Shown here: positions 48,721-60,312 of the stretch, piece after piece | Numbering within the stretch: the stretch's first letter is position 1 | Layout of the letters: each line of letters begins with the position of its first letter | Assembly: GCA_034440615.1 (NCBI GenBank) | Contig: JAOTOM010005186.1 | Coordinates: forward strand, 1,159,001-1,223,000 | DNA length: 64,000 nt | Source: Ashinkailepas kermadecensis | Lineage: Eukaryota > Arthropoda > Thecostraca > Neolepadidae | Reading direction: 5' to 3' | The notes under the pieces: generated by a model | What the model saw: only the letters and a program-made list of their open reading frames with translations | What the model was told of the DNA's origin: nothing | Databases searched by the model: none | Position numbers and translations under genes: made by a program

Positions 48721-49079
48721 GACACCAGTCTCGCCACCTTTGGGCCGCACGTCACAAGTTCCACACCATACCAGAGGCGACGGAAGAGAAGGAGTGCTAT
48801 CGAAGCCACCGCACTGCTCGATTATTGCTCCACACGTTTATTTGATTTGATTTTGCTCGAATTTATGTTCGGGTGGTCTTATGGACCCGGATCTTCTATT
48901 GCGAAGCAGAACTTGTCTTATCACCCGATCCACGAATTCCGGTTCCACGGCAGAATTTTGACCGGAAGCTTAACGTGCCGTCAATGCACCGACACGGCCG
49001 CCCCAGAAACTCGTCCCCGACCTTATCGGTCCAGTTGTCAACTGACTCTCCCAGTTGGGAGCTAAATGCGAGCGCGTGA

Positions 49080-49156
49080 AGCGACTCGAACCCTGCCATG
49101 CCAGAACAGGGGAGACCAGTACAGTCCAGCGCTGTAACCAACTGAGCTACCTGGAC
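49080..49156 (-). mobile_element. tRNA-like SINE head (different family)
   Basis: Minus-strand sequence carries a classic A box, TAGCTCAGTTGG (RC of 49138-49149), and a B box, GGTTCGAGTCG (RC of 49082-49092). The stretch between them is too long for a normal anticodon arm and variable loop, and no CCA-ready acceptor stem pairs cleanly. I read it as a tRNA-derived SINE head or tRNA pseudogene. The body may continue to about 48950, but its end is not defined. Confidence 0.5.
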
Positions 49157-49284
49157 TGCAGTTACCCGCCGTTGGGCGCTGACACGCCAATGCTGACTGG
49201 TCGCAAATTGGCGGCGAAATCGGCCGGCAGACCGCCAGCGTGGCCCGACACCCGAGAGTGGCAGCACGGCGAGTCGGCCGGCCG

Positions 49285-49475
49285 GCGCAGACATGTCATG
49301 CCAGAGGTCGGACGGCCACCGCTGGCCGGCCACAGACGTGTCATGCCAGAGGTCGGACGGCCACCGCTGGCCGGCCACAGACGTGTCATGCCAGAGGTCG
49401 GACGGCCACCGCTGGCCGGCCACAGACGTGTCATGCCAGAGGTCGGACGGCCACCGCTGGCCGGCCACAGAGCAG
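49285..49475. repeat. 45-bp tandem repeat, 4 copies
   Basis: The unit core is gtcatgccagaggtcggacg followed by gccaccgctggccggccac. Copies appear identical. Confidence 0.96.
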
Positions 49476-49667
49476 GACAGTTGGACGGCGGGCCCACCCA
49501 GGCGGCCGCCGCCGCGCCAGCGCCACCGGCGGGCGGGCCCCCCCCCCGGCAGGTCACCTCGTGACTGGCAGGTCGTGACCCCGCCTCCCTGTTCTCCCCC
49601 CGCTGAGCCGGTATGCCAAGGTGGTCCAGTTGGAACAAAAACGATCCACTTCCGAGCCTGTAGGCCA

Positions 49668-49870
49668 CTGACCACAGCGGACAGGGGCAGTGACCACATC
49701 AGACAGGGGCAGTGACCACAGCAGACAGGGGCAGTGACCACAGCAGACAGGGGCAGTGACCACAGCAGACAGGGTCCGTGACCACAGCGCAGACAGGGTC
49801 AGTGATCACAGCAGACAGGGTCAGTGACCACAACAGACAGGGGCAGTGAACAGAGTGGACGGGGGCAGTG
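49668..49870. repeat. 24-bp minisatellite, about 8 copies
   Basis: The unit is gacaggggcagtgaccacag with small variants. Confidence 0.93.
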
Positions 49871-49974
49871 AGAAGGGAAGAAAGCCGAACCGAGTATAAT
49901 TTCTGGCTGTTGGTCGATGCAATAACATGACACCATCCAATCAACGTCCAGTCAACGTCCAGATGTACCATGCG

Positions 49975-50350
49975 AACCGTCCTACAATAGGACTTCCCCA
50001 CGACGGACCGTCCCACATTGAGCCATCCTACAACAGGATTGTCCTACGGCGGACCGTCAGACAATGAGCCATCCCGCAATAGGACCGCCCCACCACGGAC
50101 CGTCCGACAATGCACCATCATACAATAGGGCCGTCCCTTGATGCCAATTTCCTATATTCCCTCACGGCAATGGACCGTCCGACAGCAGGATTGCCCCACG
50201 ATAAGATTGTTCTACACCAGGGCCCGCTAAAATAGCACATGCACAGAACCCAATAGGACCGTTTGCAATAGGACCGCTCCGTAATAGGGACAGTCCATAA
50301 TACAACCGCCCCTAATGGATCACTCCACAATAGAACAGCCCAACAATAAG
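49975..50350. repeat. Degenerate caatagraccgtcc repeats
   Basis: Loose 20-30-bp recurrences of acaataggaccgtcc-like sequence without a constant period. Confidence 0.75.
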
Positions 50351-50489
50351 GTGACCCAGATAAAGTGCATTGAACACTTAAACCACGCTTTAATAGAGTG
50401 ACGCCGCACGTCAACGTCCGGGAGGCAGGACCACCCAAACAACAGACGTTCAGCGACCCAAGTGTCTGACAGTGGCCACATCACAGGGG

Positions 50490-50690
50490 CAACGTCTTAT
50501 ACACGGAACATCACTCCGTGTATAAGATCCAATCAAAATGTCTTATGCATGGACCATCACCCGCAGGCATCTAAATGTCTTATACATGGACCATCACCCG
50601 CGGGCATCCAAATGTCCTATACACGGACCATCATTCAAAGGCATCCAAATGTCCTATACACGGACCATCACCGGCAGACATCCAGGTGCG
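50490..50690. repeat. About 38-bp repeat, 4-5 copies
   Basis: ggaccatcacccgcaggcat followed by ccaaatgtcctatacac. The first two copies are diverged. Confidence 0.9.
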
Positions 50691-50997
50691 ATTGTCTAGC
50701 AGCGGGCCGTCCCCGTCCCACAATAGCCGGATGGCGGCCGTCTCGTGAGCGCGGCCCACATCGGGCCGGCCAGTGACGCACGTGACTGCACGTGGTGCAC
50801 GTGCGGCCGCCGCCAGCCGACGGCACATGTCGCCGCCGATGAGTTACCGCCGGCGGCCAGGCATGACGTCGCAGCCGGCCGAGGGCTGCCACCGGTGGGC
50901 TATTTCGGCGGCCACCTTGTGGCGGCGCGGCGCGCCTGTCGTCTGCGGCGGCCATCAGTCGCGGCTCGCCAAAGGTGGCCGAGCGTCGCCAGGTGAC

Positions 50998-51300
50998 CGA
51001 CAGAGCCGGCAGACACGCCCACTGGACAGTACGGCCGGTACTGTGGGCGGGCCCCACCGGCAGACACGCCCACTGGACAGTACGGCCGGTACTGTGGGCG
51101 GGCCCCACCGGCAGACACGCCCACTGGACAGTACGGCCGGTACTGTGGGCGGGCCCGGCCGGCAGACACGCGCACTGGACAGTACGGCCGGTACTGTGGG
51201 TAGGCCCCACCGGCAGACACGCTCACTGGACAATACGGCCGGTACTGTGGGCGGGTACGGTCGCCTGACACGCCCACTGGACAATACAGCCGGACCGGGC
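50998..51300. repeat. 51-bp minisatellite, 6 copies
   Basis: The unit contains gacacgcccactggacagta followed by cggccggtactgtgggcg. agtac and gtact arms can pair across cggccg-type loops in each copy. Confidence 0.95.
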
Positions 51301-51899
51301 GGGCGCCACCACACGGCGCCGCTGACGCATTGTGGGCGTTCCTTGTGCTTGATACGAGTGTTGGAGAGTAATAAAACGTGAAGCCCAACATGTCGGTCAG
51401 CGTGAGCGTAAAGACGATCCCACAGCTGGGGAGAAAGGAGTATTTTGGATCGGTTCTCTCACCACGCCACGCTTTGGCGTTATCGAGAAAAATAACTGTG
51501 GCGCTAATAATGTCGTTTTGCTGTTTAGAATGAGCTTTCACCTGCCACACATTCATCCGCCCTCCCCGTCTGTATGTCTATGCATGCATGCCTGAACCTC
51601 CGGCTATGTAAATTGTGTAGGAGATTGACTTGAGGTTAGGATGGCACCAATACCAATTCCTATCGGACCATCAAGCGCTGACATTCAATTTTCTGCGAAA
51701 AATAGATGATGCAGGTGCAACACCATAGTCAAATAAAAAGGCACATGCATCACAGGGAAGAATAGAACCGGTACTCACTGCGAAACAGTGGGGAAAATGG
51801 AAGCATTAAATTATACGAGTCTGGGTGAGGGCGGCAGTTTTCCGGTCACGTTATGCCCCGTGGTCGGAATGTGACGCACCGGCCATGTGACGCATGCTC

Positions 51900-51982
51900 G
51901 GGCGACAAATCACCCTGACAACTCCGTGATCGGGTCTCGTGACAAATCACCCTGACAACTCCGTGATCGGGTCTCGTGACAC
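51900..51982. repeat. Two-copy direct repeat of about 42 bp
   Basis: gacaaatcaccctgacaact and the following ccgtgatcgggtctcgt occur twice head to tail. Confidence 0.93.
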
Positions 51983-52254
51983 CCCGAAGCATGGGTGCAG
52001 GTCACGCTATTTACCTTGGCTGTGCCAGGGTTTAGCTTAAGCAAACCTCCGCGTGATTTCATCCGTAAATTTCAACCAAATGAGCTGAGGTTCTGGCATG
52101 CATTGACGTCGTTGTCAAAAATGTGGACGGTCTGGAATTAAATCAGAATTAGTGGAGCTTCCCATTGCTGCTTGGGACCCGAGCTAGGCAATAAGCCAGC
52201 CATCCAAAAAGACGCAGTAGATGATTAGGCTTGGATCGTAACTGCTGACGACGA

Positions 52255-52300
52255 ATGGTATAAGATAGTATAAGATAGTATAAAACAGTATAAGATGGTC
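52255..52300. repeat. 10-bp ataagatagt repeat
   Basis: Four imperfect copies in unique AT-rich sequence. Confidence 0.85.
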
Positions 52301-54204
52301 CTGCTGAGCGTTCCTCTTTCAGAGGAAGCAGAGCGATTTATGGGGCAGGAATAGCCGATAGGGTGCTGGTATTCCAATCACGGTAAGCATGCCAAAATGT
52401 GTTTCATTTGATCATGAGTCAAAATACACCAATCATATGCTGATACCGATCTGTTGGGGATATGCGATGGGGCTGAGGATCTCTATTGCTTAATGCAATT
52501 GGCCAATAAGTGTCCGGAAAAAAACCCAGAAAAATCAGCGTTCATGTGGCATCAAGGTTGAAGGGCAAGTTCTTCGAAACTAGCGTCCTACCCAAGGGTT
52601 GATATTCGTTTTTTTTTAACTACGTGACGCCTCGCCCCGGTACCAAATGTCTGATTTTGGTCGGTTCACTTTCAGACTCCAGAAATTACATTTTCGTGCC
52701 GAATAGCTGGATAAAAATACCTGGGGATGTGATGCTGTGACATTTCGCGATTTTAGTTTTCTTTTGCCGTCAAGAAGACGAATAGCTGCTCATTAGCAAA
52801 AAAAAACAGGATTCCAAGTAAAGTTGCCAGATCGATAGTAATGGATTTAGGTAAAATGTTCTTAGCAGGGGAGGTGTACGCATCTGGAATGAAATCTGCA
52901 TTTCTATGCGGAACACCATCTTGCATGGCCCAAATCGCATGACCTATTATACTAGCAAATAAACCTGCATTTGGCTAGAGTTGTCAGCATAAAGGCCTGC
53001 CTACAGTTTATTTGATTTGTATGGACTATTCAGCTGGACTATGGACTATTATTTGATTTGTATTATATTGTATGGACTACTCAGCTTATTTGATGACACA
53101 TGCTTTGCAAACATTTCAAATTATCCTTATCGATAAATTCAACATCATAATTTTGTCGGATAGCCTTTCGGACTAACATGAAAGCCCAGATATGATAAGG
53201 TGCCATACGTCACCTGGCCGGCCAACTGTTGTCAGTGACTGGACCACTGTACTACCTCTGACATACACCCAAGCAATACTGACCCCATCTAGCCATCACT
53301 GACCAGAAACTGGGGGCGCTCAGTAAGGAAGCGGGTAGCACTCTGAAGAAGGTTGGTGGCATCACCAACTAGATGCGAAGTCCCACTTCTGGTTCTAGCT
53401 GCTACAATGGTTCATCTTAGCCACCAATACTTTACTACGGAGCGCAGCTGGGATTGAGAGAGCAATTGGGCAGGCAACGGCTACCGGAAATGGTAAAACA
53501 CCGACGATCGCAAACAACACGTCGAGACGAAAACGACACTGGAATTGATGGATGCCATGATTATCACGGCGCCATCATTGGTCATAAAAACGCCTCGTCA
53601 ATCTCTGTGAGAAAGTATAACTCGGGCTGCTCGCTGAAACATGCCTTGCTTCTCAGAAGCAGTTCAGCAACTTAACACGAGCATATGTTTTAGTCCTTAT
53701 CATTGATACGGTCGTCGCCATGTTTCTCACACAGGCGAGCTGAACAGCCACTCGGGCATAAACAGCCTATCCGCCGGCGTGTCGTGTCAGCGACAGGTCC
53801 AATGTCCTCGGACGATTTGTTGACACACGGGCCCCACCTCAGTGGAGCTGCAGTTCAGACTGCCCGACCTGCACCAGTTAAGTCATGTGCCGAACTAAAG
53901 ACACCACACCGTTGGTATCGACGTATGGTGAACCACTGGCACCCGAGTCCACCCACAGACCCGGTGGACCAATGGACGCATACTGGGCGAGTCCGCATCT
54001 GGGCGGACCGCGCGGACGGTGCAGAGCGGACCGTGGGCGGACTGGAAAACTGCGGCAGTCGTGACGCACTGTCGGCACGGCGCGGCGCCCGTGGAGCGTG
54101 GCTCCCCGGCCGGCGAGGTGCGGCATTGTCATCGAGGCCCACACGGCCAGATCGGTCCCACGCGGCTCTGGCCAACTGCCGAGACGCAGGACGGCGCGGC
54201 ACCG

Positions 54205-54430
54205 AGACCACACAGATGACGTCACAGATGATGACGGAGACGACGGGCGGTCCGGTGACGGCCGTGAGTGGCGTCGCCGCTTAATGACGTACAGCACGAC
54301 GGGCGGCCGGGCGCCCCGTCAGCCGACTGTCACAGATGACGTCACAGACGATGACGGAGACGACGGGGCGAAGATGATGACGGGGGTGGTGGGACGTCAC
54401 AGATGATGACGGAGACGACGGGCGGTCCGT
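54205..54430. repeat. Degenerate repeat with CRE-like sites
   Basis: gatgatgacggagacgacgg occurs three times, and the palindrome tgacgtca occurs at about 54219 and 54333. Confidence 0.8.
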
Positions 54431-54799
54431 AACGGGAAAAAACGGGTGGTCAGCTGATGGGTGGGGGGTCCTCAAATGCCGGCGCGGTGACTGCCCTCGT
54501 GTGACCCATCAGCTGACAGCCGAATCGTGACACGTCGGGAGCAGGGAGGCGCCCTGGCGCGACTCGATCCTCCGATCACTCTCGGCCGGCCTGACCCGCG
54601 ACCTGCCCGATGGCTGCTGTCGCCAATGAAAGCGGCATCGCTCAGTCCTTCATCTGCCAAGAACGCCGATCAACCCGGCTTGATGGCCGCCCGTCGGAGC
54701 TGGCGCTGCGTCGGCGCGTCGCGGCCGGCGACCAACCCGGACTGAACGGGCCCGGTAGCCAGCAAGCCTCCGCCGAACGGTCGAGGTCAAAGCCGGGCA

Positions 54800-55245
54800 C
54801 CGGGTCGACGTGTCAGGGACGGGCGAGGTTCAGGGACGCGGCCGGCGGTGGCCACCGTCGACTTGTCAGGGGCGGGCGAGGTTCAGGGACGCGGCCGGCG
54901 GTGGCCACCGTCGACGTGTCAGGGGCGGGCGAGGTTGAGGGACGCGGCCGGCGGTGGCCACCGTCGACCTGTCAGGGACGGGCGAGGTTGAGGGACGGGG
55001 GGGCGGTGGCGGCGGTGGCCACCGTCGACCTGTCAGGGACGGGCGAGGTTCAGGGACGCGGCCGGCGGTGGCCACCGTCGACGTGTCAGGGACGGGCGAG
55101 GTTCAGGGACGCGGCCGGCGGTGGCCACCGTCGACGTGTCAGGGACGGGCGAGGTTCAGGGACGCGGCCGGCGGTGGCCACCGTCGACGTGTCAGGGACG
55201 GGCGAGGTTCAGGGACGCGGCCGGCGGTGGCCACCGTCGACGCCC
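54800..55245. repeat. 53-bp minisatellite, about 8 copies
   Basis: The unit contains gggcgaggttcagggacgcg followed by gccggcggtggccaccgtcg. One copy near 55000 has a G-rich variant. Confidence 0.95.
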
Positions 55246-55444
55246 GCAATGTGTCGCCGGTACTGGAGGTACCTCTGGCGGACGACGGCCGTCGGCACGC
55301 TCCGATCGACGCGACCGACGGTTTGCGTGACGGCCGCCACCGACGTCTGCCTGGGGCTGCGACCAGCGCTGGCCAGCCGGCGCACTGCGTCTGTGCCCGC
55401 CTCGCATGCCCCACCCGGCGGGGCTGGTCCGGGGGCTGACGTAG

Positions 55445-55505
55445 GTCGTGTCGTGTCGTGTCGTGTCGTGTCGTGTACGTCCCGTCCCGTCCCGTCCCGT
55501 CCTTC
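55445..55505. repeat. (GTGTC)n and (CCCGT)n
   Basis: Two adjacent 5-bp simple repeats. Confidence 0.95.
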
Positions 55506-55643
55506 AGCAGAGACGCCGGCCGGTGGCCAAGCTCGGTTTCAGGTCAGCCAGCGCGCTGGACACTACTGGAACGCCAGTGGCGATACGTCATAGTGCCGCG
55601 ACCAATCACAGCAGGCGTTCGCCGGCCATCAGTGGCGCCACTT

Positions 55644-55647
<4 letters not shown>

Positions 55648-55674
<27 letters not shown>

Positions 55675-55675
55675 A
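55648..55675. repeat. (CCG)n short tract
   Basis: About nine uninterrupted ccg/gcc triplets. Confidence 0.95.
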
Positions 55676-56284
55676 AATTAAACCGCGCCCGTGCAGCCGA
55701 TCTGTTCACCGTTTAGCGCGCGCTAAAGTGGCGCTGCGCCACCGTCGGCCACCGGTCGGTGCGGCCGCGGCACCGCTGTGTCACCACGACCATACCAGCG
55801 CACCACACCACTACACCACCCGCCGTATCGCCGTCGCACCGCCATCAGGACACCACCGGCGCACAGCCAGACTTGCAGGACATTTCCGCGCGGCATCAAT
55901 GATCCGGCGCCCTTCGGCGTCATGGCGGCGCACACGTGGTATGATTCATTGCCGTTGACCTGATTGGGTCCGGTGGGATTTAGGGCCATCGATTGGCGAC
56001 TGGGCCGTGATTTATGGCCGGAGCGATGGCCCGGCGGCAGTCTCGTCATCCGCCGGCTGCTGGCCCAGACAGGTTGCTGACCGGGCCTCGTCGGTCGTCC
56101 ATGCGTTGCATGACGATCGGAACGCGTCACTTCTCGGACACCAATCGCCTCCAAAGCGTCGCCGCGACACCAATCGCCTGCGGAGTGTCGCCGCAATACC
56201 TCGTGCGACGCGTTACCCTGTCGTCCTTTATCGTGCGTCAGCCTGACGATTCCTCTCGGTATCCTCGTCACATCCGGCCAACGT

Positions 56285-56957
56285 CCCGTGCCCCGTCCCG
56301 TGCCCCGTCCTGTGTCCCGTACTGTGTCCCGTACTGTGCCCCGTACTGTGCCCTGTCCCGTGCCCCGTCCCGTGCCCCGTCCCGTGCCCCGTCCCGTGCC
56401 CCGTCTCGTGCCCCGTCATGTGCCCCGTCCCGTGCCCCGCCCTGTGCCCCATCCTGTGCCCCGTCTCGTGCCCCGTCTCGTGCCCCGTCTCGTGCCCCGT
56501 CCCGTGCCCCGTCCCGTGCCCCGTCCCGTGCCCCGTCTCGTGCCCCGTCCCGTGCCCCGTCTCGTGCCCCGTCCCGTGCCCCGTCCCGTGCCCCGTCCCG
56601 TGCCCCGTCTCGTGCCCCGTCTCGTGCCCCGTCTCGTGCCCCGTCTCGTGCCCCGTCTCGTGCCCCGTCTCGTGCCCCGTCTCGTGCCCCGTCTCGTGCC
56701 CCGTCTCGTGCCCCGTCTCGTGCCCCGTCTCGTGCCCCGTCCCGTGCCCCGTCCCGTGCCCCGTCCCGTGCCCCGTCTCGTGCCCCGTCTCGTGCCCCGT
56801 CTCGTGCCCCGTCCCGTGCCCCGTCTCGTGCCCCGTCTCGTGCCCCGTCTCGTGCCCCGTCTCGTGCCCCGTCCCGTGCCCCGTCTCGTGCCCCGTCTCG
56901 TGCCCCGTCCCGTGCCCCGTCCCGTGCCCCGTCCCGTGCCCCGTCCTGTGCCCCATT
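56285..56957. repeat. 12-bp minisatellite, about 56 copies
   Basis: Two main variants, gtgccccgtctc and gtgccccgtccc, are arranged in blocks. Because 12 is a multiple of three, both strands look open for 180-430 codons. No start, splice or family evidence supports coding. Confidence 0.98.
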
Positions 56958-57061
56958 TACACACTGGTCACTTGCATCCACTAACCCGGTGGAGCAGCCG
57001 AACTGCTGGTGGGAGGAGTCTGGCTCAAGCTCGACCATTCGGACACCTCTTCACGATAGGT

Positions 57062-57242
57062 TGCTACCTGGTGAGGTGTGTCTGGTGCCACCTGGTGAGG
57101 TGTACCTGGTGCCACCTGGTGAGGTGTGTCTGGTGCCACTTTGTGAGGTGTGTCTGGTGCCACCTGGTGAGGTGTGTCTGGTGCCACCTGGTGAGGTGTA
57201 CCTGGTGCCACCTGGTGAGGTGTACCTGGTGCTACCTGATGA
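57062..57242. repeat. 24-bp minisatellite, about 7 copies
   Basis: The unit core is ggtgaggtgtgtctggtgcc; variants have gtac for gtgt. Confidence 0.95.
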
Positions 57243-57924
57243 CTGGGAGTTCTCACGTTGTCGCGAGATTAACAATAGGCAGCAGTCGCGGTATCAGATG
57301 TGACGGCCTGACCGCCTAGAAACCGGTTTGTGCGAACCTGCCGGATTTGTCGACATTTAGCCGAGATACGGCATCTACTTGGCAGCGACTGAAGCTGTGC
57401 CGTGAGGATACTAACTGGAATAGCCGCGTCTCTGTCTGTATCGCACGTCTGTACATGACTTTGTGCATTCGCTTGGAAACAATACTCGAACAGCACGCGA
57501 ACCAACAGTTGCGTTGTCTTCTTTTGTCAATGATCTCGCAAAGCGTTGGTGACACTTTCCCTTTCCCCGGACACTTTACTTTCCAATTGCGGGAAGCGCG
57601 TTATACAAAGCAAACCAATGGTACGCCGACACCCACCTATCCTACGGCACTGACACCTGTCCTACGCCAGGGTACATCTCCTGCCCATCACTTTTCCCCC
57701 TCATCCCTGAGTGATTAATTAGTCGATTCCAGGATCCCACCAATGATAGTAATAGTTCATTGCATCACTCACAATGGCATGCTGCCAAGAAATCCTGTTT
57801 CCACTACTTTATCGGTGTGATGATTATACCAGAAATTCCAGTAGTCTTAGGAGATTATTTTTCCATTTGTGCAGCAAATCCCACTACCATATCGGACCGA
57901 TAATGTCATGTAACCTCGTTGTCC

Positions 57925-58240
57925 GACCCATCGTCCCACCAATCCCATCGTCCCTCCAGTCCCACCAATCCAATCGTCAAACCAAACATATCGGCCCACC
58001 AATCCCACCAATCTCGTCGTCCCACCAATAATAACGTCCCACCAATCATATCGTCCCACCAATCCCATCGTCCCACCAATCCCGTTGTCTCACCAATCCC
58101 GTTGTCTCACCAATCCCGTCGTCTCACCAATCCCGTTGTCTCACCAATCCTGTTGTCTCACCTATCCCGTCGTCTCACCAATCCCATCGTTCCATCAATC
58201 CCATCGTCCCACCATTTGTATCGTGCCACCAGTGCCACGT
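57925..58240. repeat. 17-bp minisatellite, about 16 copies
   Basis: The unit is caatcccgttgtctcac, grading left into caatcccatcgtcccac. Confidence 0.94.
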
Positions 58241-59207
58241 GGTCGTCATGCTCCCCGAGCCGCGACAAACAACCCACGCCGCTGGCTGAGCACGGGCGCC
58301 GGCCCCGCGGCCAGTTCTCGGGCCCTTAACGGCGTCGATTTCGCCAGTTTCGGCGAATAGTGGCGCGCCGGCGGCATCGGCGAAGCCCGCGGCGGCGACC
58401 TGGAGTCGGCCGCCGAGAGGGCGGCGCGGCGCATCGCGGCGAGACCGGCCCCCGACGCCAATAAGACGGCCATAAATGATGGCAAGATCTGGCTCGTGCG
58501 CTGGCCGGAGTGGGCTTGAATTGCCGTCACCAGTCATTTGGACGGGGGCCGGACCGGGCCGGTGCCGCCGTGTGTTCCCAGTGGCGGCTGACGGTGCCGG
58601 GTCGGTCCCGGCTGCCGCTGCGCACGAGCCGCGCCAGAGGTGAGCGACCGCGAAGTCTCCAGCTCGCCCTGAACAGCAGCTGAGCGCCCATTCCGGCTGA
58701 CAGACATTGACTGGTTTGGCACACATCGCGTTTATGCTGGGTATTAGATGGAGTGAGGATTCCAGTGAAGGACAGGTGTGTTCAAATTAAATAACGGCTG
58801 TAAGTTTAATTCAGTTGAAGAATAGTAGTTTCAATGTATGACAGACTTGTGCATGATTTTATGTGTAACTACTATGTCTGAAATTGAAAACATGAGAAGC
58901 CAAAAAGTGAGTATATGATAAAAAGTGGCAAGCTGAGGATGCACTGATCTGGCCCAGTCCAGCATCCATATCAGTCTCCGCTGTGCTAGCAACACCCTAA
59001 CAAATTACACCTACCTACGCCTAAACACTGTTAGATCTATTAAACCTGACTCGTAAAGTTACACACACTTCAGCCGCTACGGCTCTAGACTAGGGCTGGT
59101 GCCAAGGGCAGCCAAATAGGGCCTCCTGTTGCTAGAGCCGAGGGTGCGCAGGACATCCGCCGTGATGCCCTGCGGCGGCCAGTTGGCCCACCCAGCCGAC
59201 GACTTAC
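58241..59207. other. Unique intron DNA next to exon A donor
   Basis: A CpG-rich patch (58250-58700) is followed by AT-rich sequence (58730-59050). Exon A donor lies at the right end. Confidence 0.55.
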
Positions 59208-59289
59208 CGAGATCGCCTGGTGGTCGGGTCCTTCATCACCATCACCTCGTTGACGTCGCCGTAGCGACAGAAGTACTCCCTCAAACCCT
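59208..59289 (-). CDS. Musashi-family RRM1 exon A (helix 1 and strand 2)
   Basis: The exon translates as a split codon, then GLREYFCRYGDVNEV, VMVMKDPTTRRS and a split Arg codon. GLREYF followed by MVMKDPTTRRSR is characteristic of Musashi/Rbp6 RRM1; EGLREYF is shared with vertebrate MSI1 as I recall it. The acceptor is a long T/C run ending in ttcttccag, just above 59289, and the donor is gtaagt, just below 59208. The exon is 82 nt, beginning with the last two bases of a codon (a preceding G would give Glu) and ending with CG, the first two bases of an Arg codon finished by exon B. It supplies helix alpha1 and strand beta2 of the RRM. An alternative acceptor two bases further in is possible but would break the frame with the family pattern. 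It is separated from exon B by about 40.9 kb. Confidence 0.92.
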
Positions 59290-60047
59290 CTGGAAGAAAA
59301 AACGAGAACAAAAATGTGAGGCGCGCCGTGGACGCTGCCAACAACAGCAGTCGTCACTCATTTGCAGCGAACGTGACGTCAGAGACGTAAATTCAAGTCA
59401 TACCGAATTGATGCTCAGCTCTTGGCACGTGATTTAGCAGTAGGAGCCGCCACCGCCGTCGTATTCGCAGCATCCAAGGAGAGTTATCTCGACAGCCACA
59501 GCAGCGCTTTCAACACATTCGGAGAAAAATTATAGTGCTGGCCGTATATTACACGACATGGGTCCCAGTAGATATCGACATCAGTTATAACAAAAGTAAT
59601 AAATGCGGATCAGTATCGCTGTGAGCGGAGGCGGCGTAGATCACGTGCCATCAACTTGCATAGGTCGTATACAAACTGGGGTCTTTTGATGCCGAGCCTC
59701 TGAATTGGTCTGGGTCCGTCGAGGACCACGTCACGGTCTGTGGCGATCCCAGCGATCAACAGCATGGCGCCATTCATTGCGCGCGCTTCACAAAAAGCCC
59801 GCCGATGGCAGCTCGAATCGGTATGATAGCAGTCGGCTGGCCAGGTTGACACTGCTGTCAGGCAGCGGCTCAGTGCGGCGCTCGGCCGACTCTCAAAATA
59901 GCGCGCCACCGCTGACGGGGTGGACGTGGATCAGCGACACGTGCCGCCGCCTGCCAAGCGACACGGGCCGGGCCGACGGGCCGCGCCGACGGGCCGCGCC
60001 GAGCGGACGACGCTCAGGTCTCGTGTCGGCCACGGCGACACTGAGCC

Positions 60048-60312
60048 CGTGACAAGTGACCCGGCGACACTGGACACTGACTCGGCGACACTGGACACTG
60101 ACCCGGCGACACTGGACACTGACCCGGCGACACTGGACACTGACCCGGCGACACTGGACACTGACCCGGCGACACTGGACACTGACTCGGCGACACTGGA
60201 CACTGACTCGGCGACACTGGACACTGACCCGGCGACACTGGACACTGACCCGGCGACACTGGACACTGACCCGGCGACACTGGACACTGACCCGGCGACA
60301 AGTGACCCGGCG
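60048..60312. repeat. 22-bp minisatellite, about 12 copies
   Basis: The unit core is cggcgacactggacactgac plus cc or tc. Starts about 760 bp upstream (gene sense) of exon A. Confidence 0.96.

Larger units (their letters stand above)
51560..53450. other. AT-richer unique intron DNA, almost free of open frames
   Basis: Between about 51560 and 53450 neither strand has a frame of 60 codons. Only two small repeats (51900 and 52255) break it. It contrasts with the GC-rich surroundings and looks like ordinary unique intron. Confidence 0.6.
18349..59207 (-). other. Intron of about 40.9 kb between exons A and B
   Basis: Bounded on the minus strand by gtaagt (59207 downward) and ctcctttttag (ending at 18349). 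It contains most of the minisatellites and all the better-defined transposon relics. No nested gene could be supported in it on either strand. Confidence 0.88.
5254..59289 (-). other. Musashi/Rbp6-family gene, partial (span of three visible exons and two introns)
   Basis: Three minus-strand exons occur in transcription order and join in frame: 59289-59208 (82 nt), 18348-18264 (85 nt) and 5295-5254 (42 nt). Each is flanked by AG and GT, with pyrimidine-rich acceptors. The joined product runs from helix 1 of an RRM through RNP1 to the FPRRAHPK linker typical of the Musashi family. Such proteins bind short UAG-containing motifs in mRNA 3'UTRs and repress or tune translation, often in neural and stem cells (family knowledge). 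The 5' exon with RNP2 (usually FIGGLSW-like) and the exons for RRM2 and the C-terminus were not found and probably lie outside the window. The linker sequence fits MSI1/MSI2/Rbp6 better than Drosophila msi itself, so I give no symbol. Confidence 0.9.

Noticed and set aside
49080..49156. Functional tRNA gene
   Set aside because: A and B boxes are good, but the segment between them is too long and the acceptor stem does not pair, so I call it a SINE head or tRNA pseudogene.
51370..51556. Possible coding remnant on the minus strand (DNAKAWRGERTDPKYSF)
   Set aside because: Superficially like a transposase DNA-x-A motif, but neighbouring mariner or Tc1 motifs are absent.
56014..57319. Plus frames of 343-429 codons (Arg-Ala-Pro-Ser or Pro-Arg-Leu-Val repeats) and minus frames (Gly-Thr-Gly-His-Glu)
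   Set aside because: Produced by the 12-bp array on both strands at once; typical of a repeat unit divisible by three.
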